Shown here one piece after another: positions 22,441-29,801 of a stretch of 48,323 nucleotides of DNA. Below the pieces are notes generated by a model. That model saw only the letters and a program-made list of their open reading frames with translations, made no database searches and was not told the origin of the DNA. Source of the DNA: a virus; IMG/VR virus record IMGVR_UViG_3300030388_001859, positions 1-48,323 of that record, one strand, 5' to 3'. Both the position numbers and the translations under genes were made by a program. Position 1 is the stretch's first letter, and every line of letters begins with the position of its first letter.

Positions 22441-22920
22441 TTAAAAGTTAGAATTGTTTATTACAATATCATAATCAGTAAAATTATCAAAATCCAATTC
22501 ATCAGCAGTAATTCTTCTTTCTATCTTATCATTAAGATCACCTCTTAATTGTAATCTTTTCTTTCGGATTGCTAAAGGTATATCTAAATAAATGATAGTA
22601 CAATCTTTTCTATCAATAGGATTAATTTCTGCAACTCCTTTAGGTGTCATTACAAATAGATTACATGTGGTTTTGAATTGCTCATAGCTTGTACCATAAA
22701 ACCATCCATTAAATTCAACATATTCATACCAATAATTATTATCAGCAAAAGCTTTAAAATCTTTTTCAGATATAAAATAATAATCTTGGCCATCAATTTC
22801 CCCTTCTCTAGGAGGTCTAGTTGTATATGATGTACCGTATGTAAAACCTCTACCTTCTAAAACCTTTCTCATATGATCTTTTCCAGCAGCGGCCTTTCCT
22901 ATTAATATAATTTTATTCAT
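22441..22920 (-). CDS. Guanylate-kinase-like nucleotide kinase
   Basis: 159 residues with P-loop IILIGKAAAGKDHMRKVL at about 3-20 and the guanylate-kinase signature TSYTTRPPREGEIDGQDYYF at about 30-49. EYVEFNGWFYGTS is the nucleotide-binding region and RKKRLQLRGD the lid. It is shorter than cellular Gmk (about 205) but all binding motifs are visible. It converts (d)GMP to (d)GDP, supplying DNA precursors. It overlaps the upstream small gene by 8 bases, and the promoter motif at 22426 lies between it and the next kinase gene. Confidence 0.88.
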   Translation of the reverse strand: MNKIILIGKAAAGKDHMRKVLEGRGFTYGTSYTTRPPREGEIDGQDYYFISEKDFKAFADNNYWYEYVEFNGWFYGTSYEQFKTTCNLFVMTPKGVAEINPIDRKDCTIIYLDIPLAIRKKRLQLRGDLNDKIERRITADELDFDNFTDYDIVINNSNF

Positions 22921-23140
22921 CCGCTCCTACTTCTGCTATTTCAAAATTTCTTTTTAATGTTTCTAAACAATCATCAGCCTCTGCTAACGATCTAGTTAAC
23001 TTTTCCATTTCTTCTATATGTTGAGGATGTTCTCCTATACCTACAGGATTAGTCATATAGATTGTTAATGTTGCTAATGCAAGTTGTCTTTGTGCTTCAA
23101 ATTGTGCCTTAAGCGCGTCGTAAATTATATTTTTATTCAT
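22913..23140 (-). CDS. Small helical protein, unknown
   Basis: 75 residues, almost entirely helical (DALKAQFEAQRQLALATLTI, then HPQHIEEMEKLTRSLAEADD and CLETLKRNFEIAE), consistent with a helical hairpin or a short coiled coil. No known family. Its stop overlaps the start of the guanylate-kinase-like gene by 8 bases and it follows the KTSC gene by one base, so it belongs to this nucleotide operon. Confidence 0.6.
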   Translation of the reverse strand: MNKNIIYDALKAQFEAQRQLALATLTIYMTNPVGIGEHPQHIEEMEKLTRSLAEADDCLETLKRNFEIAEVGADE

Positions 23141-23141
23141 A

Positions 23142-23369
23142 TTAATCTGTTAGTAGTTGTGTATGTTCAAAATTATTTTTAATTTGTTCGTTAAAGAATT
23201 TACCAATAGAATCTGCTTTACATAAGTTATCATATAATTCAGGTTCTACATTAGCATATTCATATAAAGCTCCACCTGTAAATTCAACCTTAAGCGATTT
23301 AGTAGCAAAGTTATAAACGTATTTGTTGATCATTGATGAATCAACAGTTGATGATTGTTCTTGTATCAT
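23142..23369 (-). CDS. KTSC-domain protein
   Basis: 75 residues. From about residue 14 it follows the KTSC pattern: MINKYVYNFATKSLKVEFTG, GALYEYANVEPELYDNL, ADSIGKFFNEQIKNNF. KTSC is a small domain found alone in phages and fused to lysyl-tRNA-synthetase-like or RNA-related proteins in bacteria; its role is not established. It starts by ATGA overlap with the preceding 50-residue gene and is followed by three more operon genes toward the kinases. Confidence 0.85.
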   Translation of the reverse strand: MIQEQSSTVDSSMINKYVYNFATKSLKVEFTGGALYEYANVEPELYDNLCKADSIGKFFNEQIKNNFEHTQLLTD

Positions 23370-23518
23370 TTTTTATTTAATTTAATTTTATAAAGTTTTT
23401 TTACTTGTTCTATTGTAAGGTTCTTAGTCTTTGCTAACCATTTCCATGCAGCTTCTTCAGACTCAGCCTCCAATGATAGTCTCTTATCTTTATTAATAGA
23501 AAAGTTATAAGTGTTCAT
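23366..23518 (-). CDS. Small basic protein of 50 residues
   Basis: A 50-residue frame (MNTYNFSINKDKRLSLEAES, EEAAWKWLAKTKNLTIEQVK, ending KIKLNKK). It is supported by an ATGA overlap with the KTSC gene and by a promoter-like motif 17 bases upstream. The sequence resembles a short helical domain with a Trp-x-Trp-like centre. No family is recognised. It would be the first gene of the KTSC - kinase - thyA operon. Confidence 0.6.
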   Translation of the reverse strand: MNTYNFSINKDKRLSLEAESEEAAWKWLAKTKNLTIEQVKKLYKIKLNKK

Positions 23519-23528
23519 AAGTATTGGA

Positions 23529-23542
23529 TTTATTTTTATATG
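23529..23542 (-). promoter_or_regulatory. Promoter-like motif CATATAAAAATAAA
   Basis: Recurrent motif with the core 17 bases before the 50-residue gene at 23518; probably the head of the nucleotide-metabolism operon. Confidence 0.5.
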
Positions 23543-23559
23543 TCTTTTTTTAAAAAAGT

Positions 23560-24906
23560 TTACTTAATTGATGCTTTTAATTTCTTAAGATCAGTTAAGT
23601 ACATTTCTTTAGGATCAGTACCCTTTAAAGTTTTTAATTCAATAATACAATTTGCCTTTTCTAATAACAGCTTTTCATATCTCTCTTTTGTTAATGAATG
23701 AATTGCCATTGATAAAAGATAATCATAAGATCCGTTAACAGTATCATACTTATTTGTTTTAAGATAAGTAACGATGGTTTCTTTAGGTACATTATTTACT
23801 TTTAATTTACCTTTTATTATATCATTAATAAATCTAGCTTTATTTGTAACTAAGGCTAATTGCTTTTCTGTCTTATCTATTAGGTAATCCTTTCTGGTTT
23901 GGTACCAAGCTAATCTTACAATTACAAAATGCTGTACAATATCTTCAGCTTTATTAAATATCTTAAGTTCGCCATTTTCATCTATCGTTGTTAAATTTTC
24001 AGTTTCTTGTGTATTTAACCTAAGTGCATTATTTAACTTACCTTTTGAAACTAAGTCATTTAATATTGACCTTTTAAATTTTAATATGTACTCAATTGTT
24101 TCAGAAGAATTATCATCATAGCTTGTAATTACACCTTTTTCCATTAAAAGATTTAAAATCTCTTCATATCTTTCATAAGTATAATTTGGAGGTATTGCAG
24201 TTATCTTTACTGTTGTTGTATTAATAATTTTATACTCTCCTTTTATTTTCCAGGTTTTAGGATTTTCCAAATCTCTAGTAAAAGTACCTTTAAATTCCTG
24301 TATCCAAGGTGCTAATACTTTCATTCTTTTATTATTAAGAGTAGCAATACATGCATCTACTACATCTTTAGGATTTCTATTTAAAATATTAGTAGCAAAA
24401 CCAACAGCAATACCAGATGTTCCATTTAATATAACAGTTGGTACAATTGGTAAAAAGAATGCAGGTTCTATTTTTTCACCTTCTTCTATTTTATTTTCTA
24501 ATAAATCAAAATCCTGATACAATAATCTAAAATTAGGATGTAATTTTGCACTTATGTAACGAGGTGCACCTGCAGCTGGACTTCTTAAAGAACCAAATTG
24601 ACCTACACCTTCTAATAATGGTAATGAGTTTTTAAACTTTTGTGCCATTCCAACCATTGAAGATTCTAATGAAGTATTACCATGATGATAAAATGCCTCA
24701 GCTGCTACCCTACCTGCAAGTTGAAAAAGCTTCATTGGTTTTTCATTACCTGTTTTCCATATCTTATTTGCAATATAAACAACCTTTCTCTGTGTAGGTT
24801 TAAGACCGTCTATACAACTCGGTATAGCTCTGTTCTCTACAACGTATCTTGCATACTCTAAATATTCTTTATCAAAAAAGGATGTTACTGTTCTATTGCT
24901 CTTCAT
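23560..24906 (-). CDS. 52: Type II DNA topoisomerase, GyrA-like medium subunit (T4 gp52 type)
   Basis: 448 residues corresponding to the DNA-cleaving subunit of T4 topoisomerase. IPSCIDGLKPTQRKVVYIAN (about 28-47) is the conserved opening. The catalytic Tyr that joins DNA is Y117 in AGAPRYISAKL, FGSLRSPAAG precedes it, and ILNGTSGIAVGFATNI is the hinge region. It is as short as T4 gp52 (442) and lacks the GyrA C-terminal beta-pinwheel. It acts with the ATPase subunit encoded immediately upstream (one base apart) to relax DNA during replication. Both are probably expressed together from the promoter-like motif at 26785. Confidence 0.95.
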   Translation of the reverse strand: MKSNRTVTSFFDKEYLEYARYVVENRAIPSCIDGLKPTQRKVVYIANKIWKTGNEKPMKLFQLAGRVAAEAFYHHGNTSLESSMVGMAQKFKNSLPLLEGVGQFGSLRSPAAGAPRYISAKLHPNFRLLYQDFDLLENKIEEGEKIEPAFFLPIVPTVILNGTSGIAVGFATNILNRNPKDVVDACIATLNNKRMKVLAPWIQEFKGTFTRDLENPKTWKIKGEYKIINTTTVKITAIPPNYTYERYEEILNLLMEKGVITSYDDNSSETIEYILKFKRSILNDLVSKGKLNNALRLNTQETENLTTIDENGELKIFNKAEDIVQHFVIVRLAWYQTRKDYLIDKTEKQLALVTNKARFINDIIKGKLKVNNVPKETIVTYLKTNKYDTVNGSYDYLLSMAIHSLTKERYEKLLLEKANCIIELKTLKGTDPKEMYLTDLKKLKASIK

Positions 24907-26781
24907 CTAAAATAATGATTTATTGTTTTTAATTATTATCTCTTCACCTAATATCTTGCCTTTACGAGGAGTAGAATCTTTCGAGAACCATATATCTAAA
25001 GTATTGTTAAATCCGTTATCCTTTGTAAGTGTGAATGTTCTCGGGCTTCTAATGATCTCCTTATACTCTGCATCTTCCAATGCGGCCAAACCTTTTTTGT
25101 ATTCTATTGACCAGCTATTAAGATTTCTTTGTTTGGATTCCCATACCTTATAATCATCATCAGAATAAAAGTTTAATGATTCTTTACCTTTCTTTGCAAC
25201 CATAAGAGGTGTTTCTACTTTAAGGATCCTACCTTCACTAAATAATTCTGGCCAATACTTACCTAAGAAATTAATTAATAATGCTGCAATAGAGTTACCG
25301 TCTACATCAGCATCGGTATACAAAAGTATTTTACCATACCTTAAATCTTTAGGTTCATGACCGATCTTTAAACCCATAGCAGCCATCATTGATTGTACCT
25401 CTTTATTCTGTACAACCTTAGATGCAGGCAATTCTCTAACATTAATAAATTTACCTCTTAGTGGGAATGCTCCTTGATATTGTGGTTCTCTGTATCTTCT
25501 AAATGCAGATGATGCAGAATCACCTTCAAATATTGCAAGTGTACATTTTTCTCTATCACCTCGTTTCTTTGCATCTATTAATTTAAGAACTTTAGTTTTA
25601 TCTAAACCTTTATTTAATTTTCTAAGCTTTGCTCTTTCATCAGCTTCCTGTTTTCGATTAATCCAATCTAAAACAGATTCTATAATTTCAGAATTTAAAA
25701 CTTGTCTTAAAACCTTTTCACTTAATACATGACTTGTGCCAAAATCTTTTGGTGGAGTTATTAACTTTTCTTTAGTTTGAGAAGAGAATGATGGATTAAT
25801 AACAGTACAATTAATAAACAAATATAAATGCTGTCTTAATTCAGAAGGTTTTACATCTACACGATATTTTCTTTTAATTTTGTCTCTAAGATAAGATGTA
25901 ATTTGCCAGTCTATATTATTAACATGAGTACCACCATCTTTAGTTTCAACAGAATTAACAAATGATATTGCCTTAAAGCCAGTTTTTGAATGACCTATTC
26001 CAATTTTCCAATGTTCTGATTGATCATAAAATACTGGAGTTACATAACGACTTGCATAATCTTTAAAAGTTTTAAAGGCAATCGGTTTATCATTTAAAAA
26101 TATTTTAAGAGTTGGATTACATGCAGCAATATCAATAAGTCTTTTAGTTATCATTAAATAATGATTCTTATTAATACCTTTTAAACCAAATCTTTCAAAA
26201 TCAGTAAGATATGTTATTTTAGTATATGCAGTTTTCTTATTGGTGATTTTTGCCTTAGTCCTTTCAGACATATTATTTTTAAAGGTTTGTGCAAAATGTT
26301 TTTGCCCATCACAAGTTTCAATTATAAATTCTTTACTGAATATATTTGTTAATGTACTACCTACACCGTTTGTTCCAACAACAACTCTATCTTCAGTATC
26401 ATCAAAATTACTACCTGCCTTTAAATTAGAAAATATCATTTCTGGTACCCACTCATCATACTCTTTATGAATCTTTACAGGTATACCTCCATTATCCCAT
26501 ATAGAAATTAAACCAGTAGACATATCTATATCTACTTTAACTTTGTTAAGCTTAGTATTTCTTTTATGTTCATCAACAGAGTTAGAAACTATTTCATCAA
26601 ACAGTTTAAGGAATCCAGGATTATAAGTTACTTCAGTAAGTTGAAATTGATCTTTACCTTTCATAGGTAAAAATACTTCTTCGGTATGTGGCTTAATAGA
26701 ACCTACATACATACCTGGTCTTAACAATACATGTTCTGTATCTGTTAACTTTTGGTATTTCTTTTCAATACTTACTGCCAT
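24907..26781 (-). CDS. 39: Type II DNA topoisomerase, GyrB-like large subunit (T4 gp39+gp60 in one chain)
   Basis: 624 residues. GHKL ATPase N-terminal domain (FDEIVSNSVDEH N-box, VVVGTNGVGSTLTNIF glycine loop) is followed by the transducer and the TOPRIM domain (LAIFEGDSASSAF, then LYTDADVDGNSIA with the DxDxD metal site). T4 splits this enzyme into gp39 and gp60; here both parts lie in one uninterrupted chain. It hydrolyses ATP to drive strand passage by the medium subunit. The first residues MAVSIEKKYQKLTDTEHVLL fit the family start. A perfect promoter-like motif lies 10 bases upstream. Confidence 0.95.
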   Translation of the reverse strand: MAVSIEKKYQKLTDTEHVLLRPGMYVGSIKPHTEEVFLPMKGKDQFQLTEVTYNPGFLKLFDEIVSNSVDEHKRNTKLNKVKVDIDMSTGLISIWDNGGIPVKIHKEYDEWVPEMIFSNLKAGSNFDDTEDRVVVGTNGVGSTLTNIFSKEFIIETCDGQKHFAQTFKNNMSERTKAKITNKKTAYTKITYLTDFERFGLKGINKNHYLMITKRLIDIAACNPTLKIFLNDKPIAFKTFKDYASRYVTPVFYDQSEHWKIGIGHSKTGFKAISFVNSVETKDGGTHVNNIDWQITSYLRDKIKRKYRVDVKPSELRQHLYLFINCTVINPSFSSQTKEKLITPPKDFGTSHVLSEKVLRQVLNSEIIESVLDWINRKQEADERAKLRKLNKGLDKTKVLKLIDAKKRGDREKCTLAIFEGDSASSAFRRYREPQYQGAFPLRGKFINVRELPASKVVQNKEVQSMMAAMGLKIGHEPKDLRYGKILLYTDADVDGNSIAALLINFLGKYWPELFSEGRILKVETPLMVAKKGKESLNFYSDDDYKVWESKQRNLNSWSIEYKKGLAALEDAEYKEIIRSPRTFTLTKDNGFNNTLDIWFSKDSTPRKGKILGEEIIIKNNKSLF

Positions 26782-26784
26782 ATT

Positions 26785-26798
26785 TTTATTTTTATATA
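26785..26798 (-). promoter_or_regulatory. Promoter-like motif TATATAAAAATAAA
   Basis: Recurrent motif, 10 bases before the topoisomerase large-subunit ATG; identical in sequence and spacing to the copy before the kinase gene at 22422. Confidence 0.55.
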
Positions 26799-26816
26799 GT
26801 CAATTTTACTATTTGT

Positions 26817-27002
26817 TTACCTGACGGATCTTTTAAGATTAACATTAAGAGAATGCAAATAAACATCTAGCCTATTTTTATTTCTTGTTAAACTCCACTT
26901 GGTTTTAAAAATAGATATAAGATTTTTTAGTGAAGGGTAATGAATAAGCTTATTATCTTTATTCCTTACTGCCTTTATTACATAATCGTAATCTTCTTTC
27001 AT
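26817..27002 (-). CDS. Small basic protein, unknown
   Basis: 61 residues from the preferred ATG at 27002 (MKEDYDYVIKAVRNKDNKLI onward), basic, with an NLISIFKTKWSLTRNKNRLD segment. An upstream start at 27032 would overlap the preceding gene by 29 bases; the chosen one directly follows that gene's stop (TGATATG), which favours it. Possibly nucleic-acid binding by charge. No family is recognised. It is part of a row of four very small genes between tRNA-Ala and the topoisomerase genes. Confidence 0.55.
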   Translation of the reverse strand: MKEDYDYVIKAVRNKDNKLIHYPSLKNLISIFKTKWSLTRNKNRLDVYLHSLNVNLKRSVR

Positions 27003-27003
27003 A

Positions 27004-27156
27004 TCAGATTGCACGGTGTCTTCTTTTAGCATCCCACTGTACCTTTTTTGTTTTACCTAACATAGCTAACTTATCAACCTTTTGATTAAAGTTATTTCTA
27101 GCGTCGTTTACCTGACTGTTTTGGCCATTGCTAGGGTTTTGATCATTCGTACTCAT
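27004..27156 (-). CDS. Small Asn/Gln-rich then basic protein
   Basis: 50 residues (MSTNDQNPSNGQNSQVNDAR, then NNFNQKVDKLAMLGKTKKVQ, ending WDAKRRHRAI). A disordered N-terminus is followed by a basic helical end. It has an ATG with an AT-rich leader, runs to a TGA that directly precedes the next start, and shows the phage's codon bias. No family is recognised; small basic phage proteins like this often bind host proteins or nucleic acid. Confidence 0.45.
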   Translation of the reverse strand: MSTNDQNPSNGQNSQVNDARNNFNQKVDKLAMLGKTKKVQWDAKRRHRAI

Positions 27157-27166
27157 AATTACTTAT

Positions 27167-27322
27167 TTATTTTAATTCGTCTTGTTCAGGTTGGTTATGC
27201 CTGGAATAATAACCATAATTTTCTTCTTTACTTTTTTTAGCGCTGTAACCTATGTTCCACACTAAACCTACAATGTAGCTAGTAAATATTACTGCTCCTA
27301 CTATAAACATTACAATATTCAT
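27167..27322 (-). CDS. Small single-pass membrane protein
   Basis: 51 residues: an N-terminal hydrophobic segment (MNIVMFIVGAVIFTSYIVGL) followed by a short hydrophilic Lys/Glu/Tyr/Gln tail ending QDELK. It overlaps the next upstream gene by ATGA. The topology, one N-terminal helix and a cytoplasmic tail, is typical of small phage membrane regulators. No family is recognised. Confidence 0.5.
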   Translation of the reverse strand: MNIVMFIVGAVIFTSYIVGLVWNIGYSAKKSKEENYGYYSRHNQPEQDELK

Positions 27323-27489
27323 GATGCGCGTCTTTGTCTAATTGCAATTGCAAATAATAATATTGTTCCTGACCAATGAGCAGAATATTGCGCTTCGGCA
27401 GTATAACCAAATAATCCTAATCCTATTGAATATAGCATTGCTATAAATCCTATAATAATTGGATACCATGTACTTAAAAACTTCTTCAT
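27319..27489 (-). CDS. Small two-helix membrane protein
   Basis: 56 residues with two hydrophobic segments (YPIIIGFIAMLYSIGLGLFG and SGTILLFAIAI) and a basic C-terminus (RQRRAS), consistent with an integral hairpin. It is overlapped ATGA-style by the next gene. It could be a pinholin or antiholin-like peptide by size and topology, but no motif proves it. An AT-rich TATATATAG segment lies just upstream of its ATG. Confidence 0.5.
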   Translation of the reverse strand: MKKFLSTWYPIIIGFIAMLYSIGLGLFGYTAEAQYSAHWSGTILLFAIAIRQRRAS

Positions 27490-27518
27490 AATCTATATAT
27501 ATTTAATTTTAATTGTTG

Positions 27519-27592
27519 TGGAGAATAACGGAGTCGAACCGTTGACCTCCTGCGTGCAAGGCAGGCGCTCTAGCCAGCTGAGCTAATCCCCC
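27519..27592 (-). tRNA. tRNA-Ala (anticodon TGC)
   Basis: A 74-base cloverleaf on the minus strand. The acceptor stem is GGGGGAT/ATTCTCC with discriminator A. The D arm is AGCTCAGCTGGCTAGAGC, the anticodon arm CCTGC-CTTGCAC-GCAGG places TGC at positions 34-36, and the T arm is AACGG-TTCGACT-CCGTT. The terminal CCA is not encoded. The sequence strongly resembles bacterial tRNA-Ala. Confidence 0.95.
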
Positions 27593-27607
27593 TTTTTAAT
27601 AATATTG

Positions 27608-27680
27608 AGCGAAAGACGGGATTCGAACCCGCGACCCTCAGCTTGGTAAACTGATGCTCTACCGACTGAGCTACTTTCGC
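27608..27680 (-). tRNA. tRNA-Gly with unusual anticodon ACC
   Basis: A 73-base cloverleaf. The acceptor stem GCGAAAG/CTTTCGC is perfect. The D arm is GCTCAGTCGGTAGAGC, the anticodon arm TCAGT-TTACCAA-GCTGA (with one T-G closing pair) puts ACC at 34-36, and the T arm is GCGGG-TTCGAAT-CCCGT. The G1-C72, C2-G71, G3-C70 pairs and the U73 discriminator fit tRNA-Gly. The bacterial equivalent normally has GCC there. CCA is not encoded. Confidence 0.8.
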
Positions 27681-27684
27681 ATTG

Positions 27685-28028
27685 TGGAGGTGGTGGGATT
27701 CGAACCCACGTCCAATAAGTATCCTTAAAAACATTTCTTACAGCTTAGGATAAGTTTCTTTAAACTTCCAAAATCAGATTTTGATGTTCCATGGCCACAA
27801 AATCATAAAGGCTCTATTGGTTGTAATGTTTAACGGGTACATTACTAAACCACATCTTGCTTCCTTTTACATCTCGATTATTTACAAGCATACTAATAAT
27901 ATGATGAGCACTGCTTACCTACTTAGGCAGCCATTGCTAACTCAGCGTTGTCGGCTAAGATTGATGTAGGTCATCACCCAGTACTGTAGTTTTTATCTCA
28001 ATCTAATTGTCAAAAACCGGTCACCCCC
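27685..28028 (-). ncRNA. ssrA: Transfer-messenger RNA (tmRNA)
   Basis: A 344-base tmRNA. The 5' end GGGGGTGACCGGTTTTTGAC pairs with the 3' end CACCTCC, and the tRNA-like T arm is GTGGG-TTCGAAT-CCCAC. The tag reading frame at about 27926-27955 encodes (A)DNAELAMAA followed by TAA. The resume codon is GCC or GAC, after the TTAG context typical of tmRNA. The pseudoknot-rich middle occupies the rest. tmRNA with SmpB rescues stalled ribosomes; the LAMAA ending should be recognised by host ClpXP. Phage-encoded tmRNA is rare. It lies directly upstream of tRNA-Gly and tRNA-Ala. Confidence 0.92.
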
Positions 28029-28056
28029 AATAAATCAAAGAACGTAATTATAATCT

Positions 28057-28386
28057 TTATATATTATACTCAATTTTTGGATGTAAATGAAATCCTCTTT
28101 TTAATTCCTCATAACCTTTCTTTGAACCAAATCTATTACCTGATGCTATATGCCATCTAATCTTTTCAGTTTTATCATATTCACGATATTCTTTATAGTC
28201 GTAGATAGTAAATGGAGTTCCATCCTCTGTCATCATCTCCCATTCATTTTGAGTCTTTTCATCAACATCTGGATCTGTGTACATTACTGGGCCACATACT
28301 TTTTCTATATCTTCCATTGCTGCTTTAAAATCATGGTTATGAAAAGTAAGGTTCTCAGCCAAACTCGAATTTTCTAATCTATTCAT
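28057..28386 (-). CDS. Conserved-looking small phage protein, unknown
   Basis: 109 residues, acidic N-terminal half, then FTIYDYKEYREYDKTEKIRW followed by HIASGNRFGSKKGYEELKRG. The latter resembles a motif (FTIYDWKEYR ... WHIG) that I recall in uncharacterised T4-like phage proteins, though I cannot confirm this by search. No catalytic pattern is visible. It lies between the exonuclease gene and the RNA genes, with gaps of about 30-60 bases. Confidence 0.6.
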   Translation of the reverse strand: MNRLENSSLAENLTFHNHDFKAAMEDIEKVCGPVMYTDPDVDEKTQNEWEMMTEDGTPFTIYDYKEYREYDKTEKIRWHIASGNRFGSKKGYEELKRGFHLHPKIEYNI

Positions 28387-28443
28387 CTTATCTTTATGTT
28401 TAGTATATTATAATAATAACAAATCTTTTCTATTTCTGAAAGA

Positions 28444-29247
28444 TTAATATGGCATTTCTATATTTTTATTTTCTTCAGCTTTAAACTTAGCAATTAATTT
28501 AGTTAATATAATCTTAAGCTCTTTAGAAAATTCGCCTTTTTCAATTATCCATGTAAGATAGTTAAAATCATTTTCAAATATTTCTCTAAAAGGTTTTCCT
28601 TTATGTTTACCAAAATTAAATACAATAGTTCTTTTACCGTCTACATCAGCAAATTTTAATTTACCACCTAAATCAACCTGATCAGCTCTACGAGTATTTA
28701 CTTCCTTATCTATTTCTTCTGCAGTATCAGCCATTTGGTATACTTCTCTTTGTTTTTGAAATATTTCCATTGTAGCTCTAACATCAGCCTCAGCTCTATG
28801 CGCACCTTCTAAATCTTTACCAGTATACTTTTTGTAAGTACTAGTTAAATCTCTCTTTTCATAATTGCTATAAATAAGGAAAGGATCCATTACTGCTCGA
28901 CCTCTATGATTAAATGCTATACCACATCTCATAAATTCCTCACATAAGAATGGTACATCAAAGAATAAGGCATTATACCCTCCTAAGTCGCAATCACCAA
29001 TAAAATCGTTTATTTCAGATGCTATCATTTCAAAGGTAGGTTTATCCTTTAACATCTCTAAAGATATGCCATGCTTTTCTTCAGCTTCGGCTCTCATCTC
29101 TACATTACCTGGGTTTACTAATTGATTATAAGTCTCAATCTCATTACCGTCAAAATCGGTTTTAATCATGCATATCTCTATGATACGATCTGATGATGTA
29201 CTTATTCCTGTGGTTTCTAAATCAAACCAAACTATATTTTTCTTCAT
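28444..29247 (-). CDS. DnaQ-like 3'-5' exonuclease with C-terminal exonuclease-X-like domain
   Basis: 267 residues. The DEDDh exonuclease domain spans about 1-175: FDLETTGIS (D and E of motif I), GGYNALFFDVPFL (motif II) and GAHRAEADVRATMEIF (motif III with the H and D). A second short domain at about 210-250 (FNFGKHKGKPFREIFENDFN then YLTWIIEKGEF) matches the module found at the C-terminus of exodeoxyribonuclease X-like and some ParE-type proteins. T4-like phages use the DNA polymerase's own proofreading, so this separate enzyme may trim ends in replication, repair or RNA. The gene stands alone with AT-rich promoter-like sequences 45 or more bases upstream. Confidence 0.9.
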   Translation of the reverse strand: MKKNIVWFDLETTGISTSSDRIIEICMIKTDFDGNEIETYNQLVNPGNVEMRAEAEEKHGISLEMLKDKPTFEMIASEINDFIGDCDLGGYNALFFDVPFLCEEFMRCGIAFNHRGRAVMDPFLIYSNYEKRDLTSTYKKYTGKDLEGAHRAEADVRATMEIFQKQREVYQMADTAEEIDKEVNTRRADQVDLGGKLKFADVDGKRTIVFNFGKHKGKPFREIFENDFNYLTWIIEKGEFSKELKIILTKLIAKFKAEENKNIEMPY

Positions 29248-29316
29248 ACTATACTTTTTTACCTTAACTGTTATATAATTTATATAGCTAAAGTTAAAGT
29301 TAGTTTTAAGAAATTG

Positions 29317-29784
29317 TTAAGTAAGTGAAATAATTATATTATTAACAGTATCGCCTTCTGCAATCTGCTCAATTAATTCCATTCCATCAATGACATGACC
29401 AAATGTTGTATGACCTGGGTCTAAATGTTGAGTTCCTCTTCGGCTTAAACAAATAAAGAATGCACCCATTGCAGTATGCGGTGATCCAGTATTAGCAGCA
29501 CTTAAAACACCATAAGCATGAAAGTTATTATTCTTTTTTCTTCTAGGCATTTCTAATTCATCATATAAGTATGGATAATCACCATTGGGGAGATCACCTT
29601 CTTTGTTCTTTGGGCCTAGCTGTACCATGAAGCCTGGTATAACTCTATCAAAACTTTGGCCATTATATTTACCATCCTCTGCTTTAGCAATAAAATTTCC
29701 AGTGTTTATTGGAGTTTCATCATAAAGACGGAATGTAATATCTCCTTTATCCATTTTAAAGGTAGCGGTGTATTTAGTATTCAT
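29317..29784 (-). CDS. Cyclophilin-type peptidyl-prolyl isomerase
   Basis: 155 residues with a complete cyclophilin fold. FDRVIPGFMVQLG at about 48-60 (catalytic Arg, Phe, Gln), AMGAFFICLSR (Phe) and HLDPGHTTFGHVIDGMELIE (His) align with CypA residues R55, F60, Q63, F113 and H126. The protein lacks a signal peptide and works in the cytosol, catalysing Xaa-Pro rotation to speed folding. A phage cyclophilin is uncommon; with Hsp20 and a GroES-like gene it forms a chaperone set. It follows the tape-measure gene with only 17 bases between, so it may assist virion protein folding. Confidence 0.93.
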   Translation of the reverse strand: MNTKYTATFKMDKGDITFRLYDETPINTGNFIAKAEDGKYNGQSFDRVIPGFMVQLGPKNKEGDLPNGDYPYLYDELEMPRRKKNNNFHAYGVLSAANTGSPHTAMGAFFICLSRRGTQHLDPGHTTFGHVIDGMELIEQIAEGDTVNNIIISLT

Positions 29785-29801
29785 GTTTATTTATTTAGTG
29801 A

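Noticed and set aside
27608-27680. tRNA-Gly read on the plus strand as tRNA-Thr (GGT)
   Set aside because: Only the minus strand has a correct D arm (TAGCTCAGTCGGTAGAGC) and T-loop order; the plus strand reading has no D arm.
27781-27969. 62-residue plus-strand frame in the RNA region
   Set aside because: Lies entirely inside the tmRNA sequence, whose structure explains the region.
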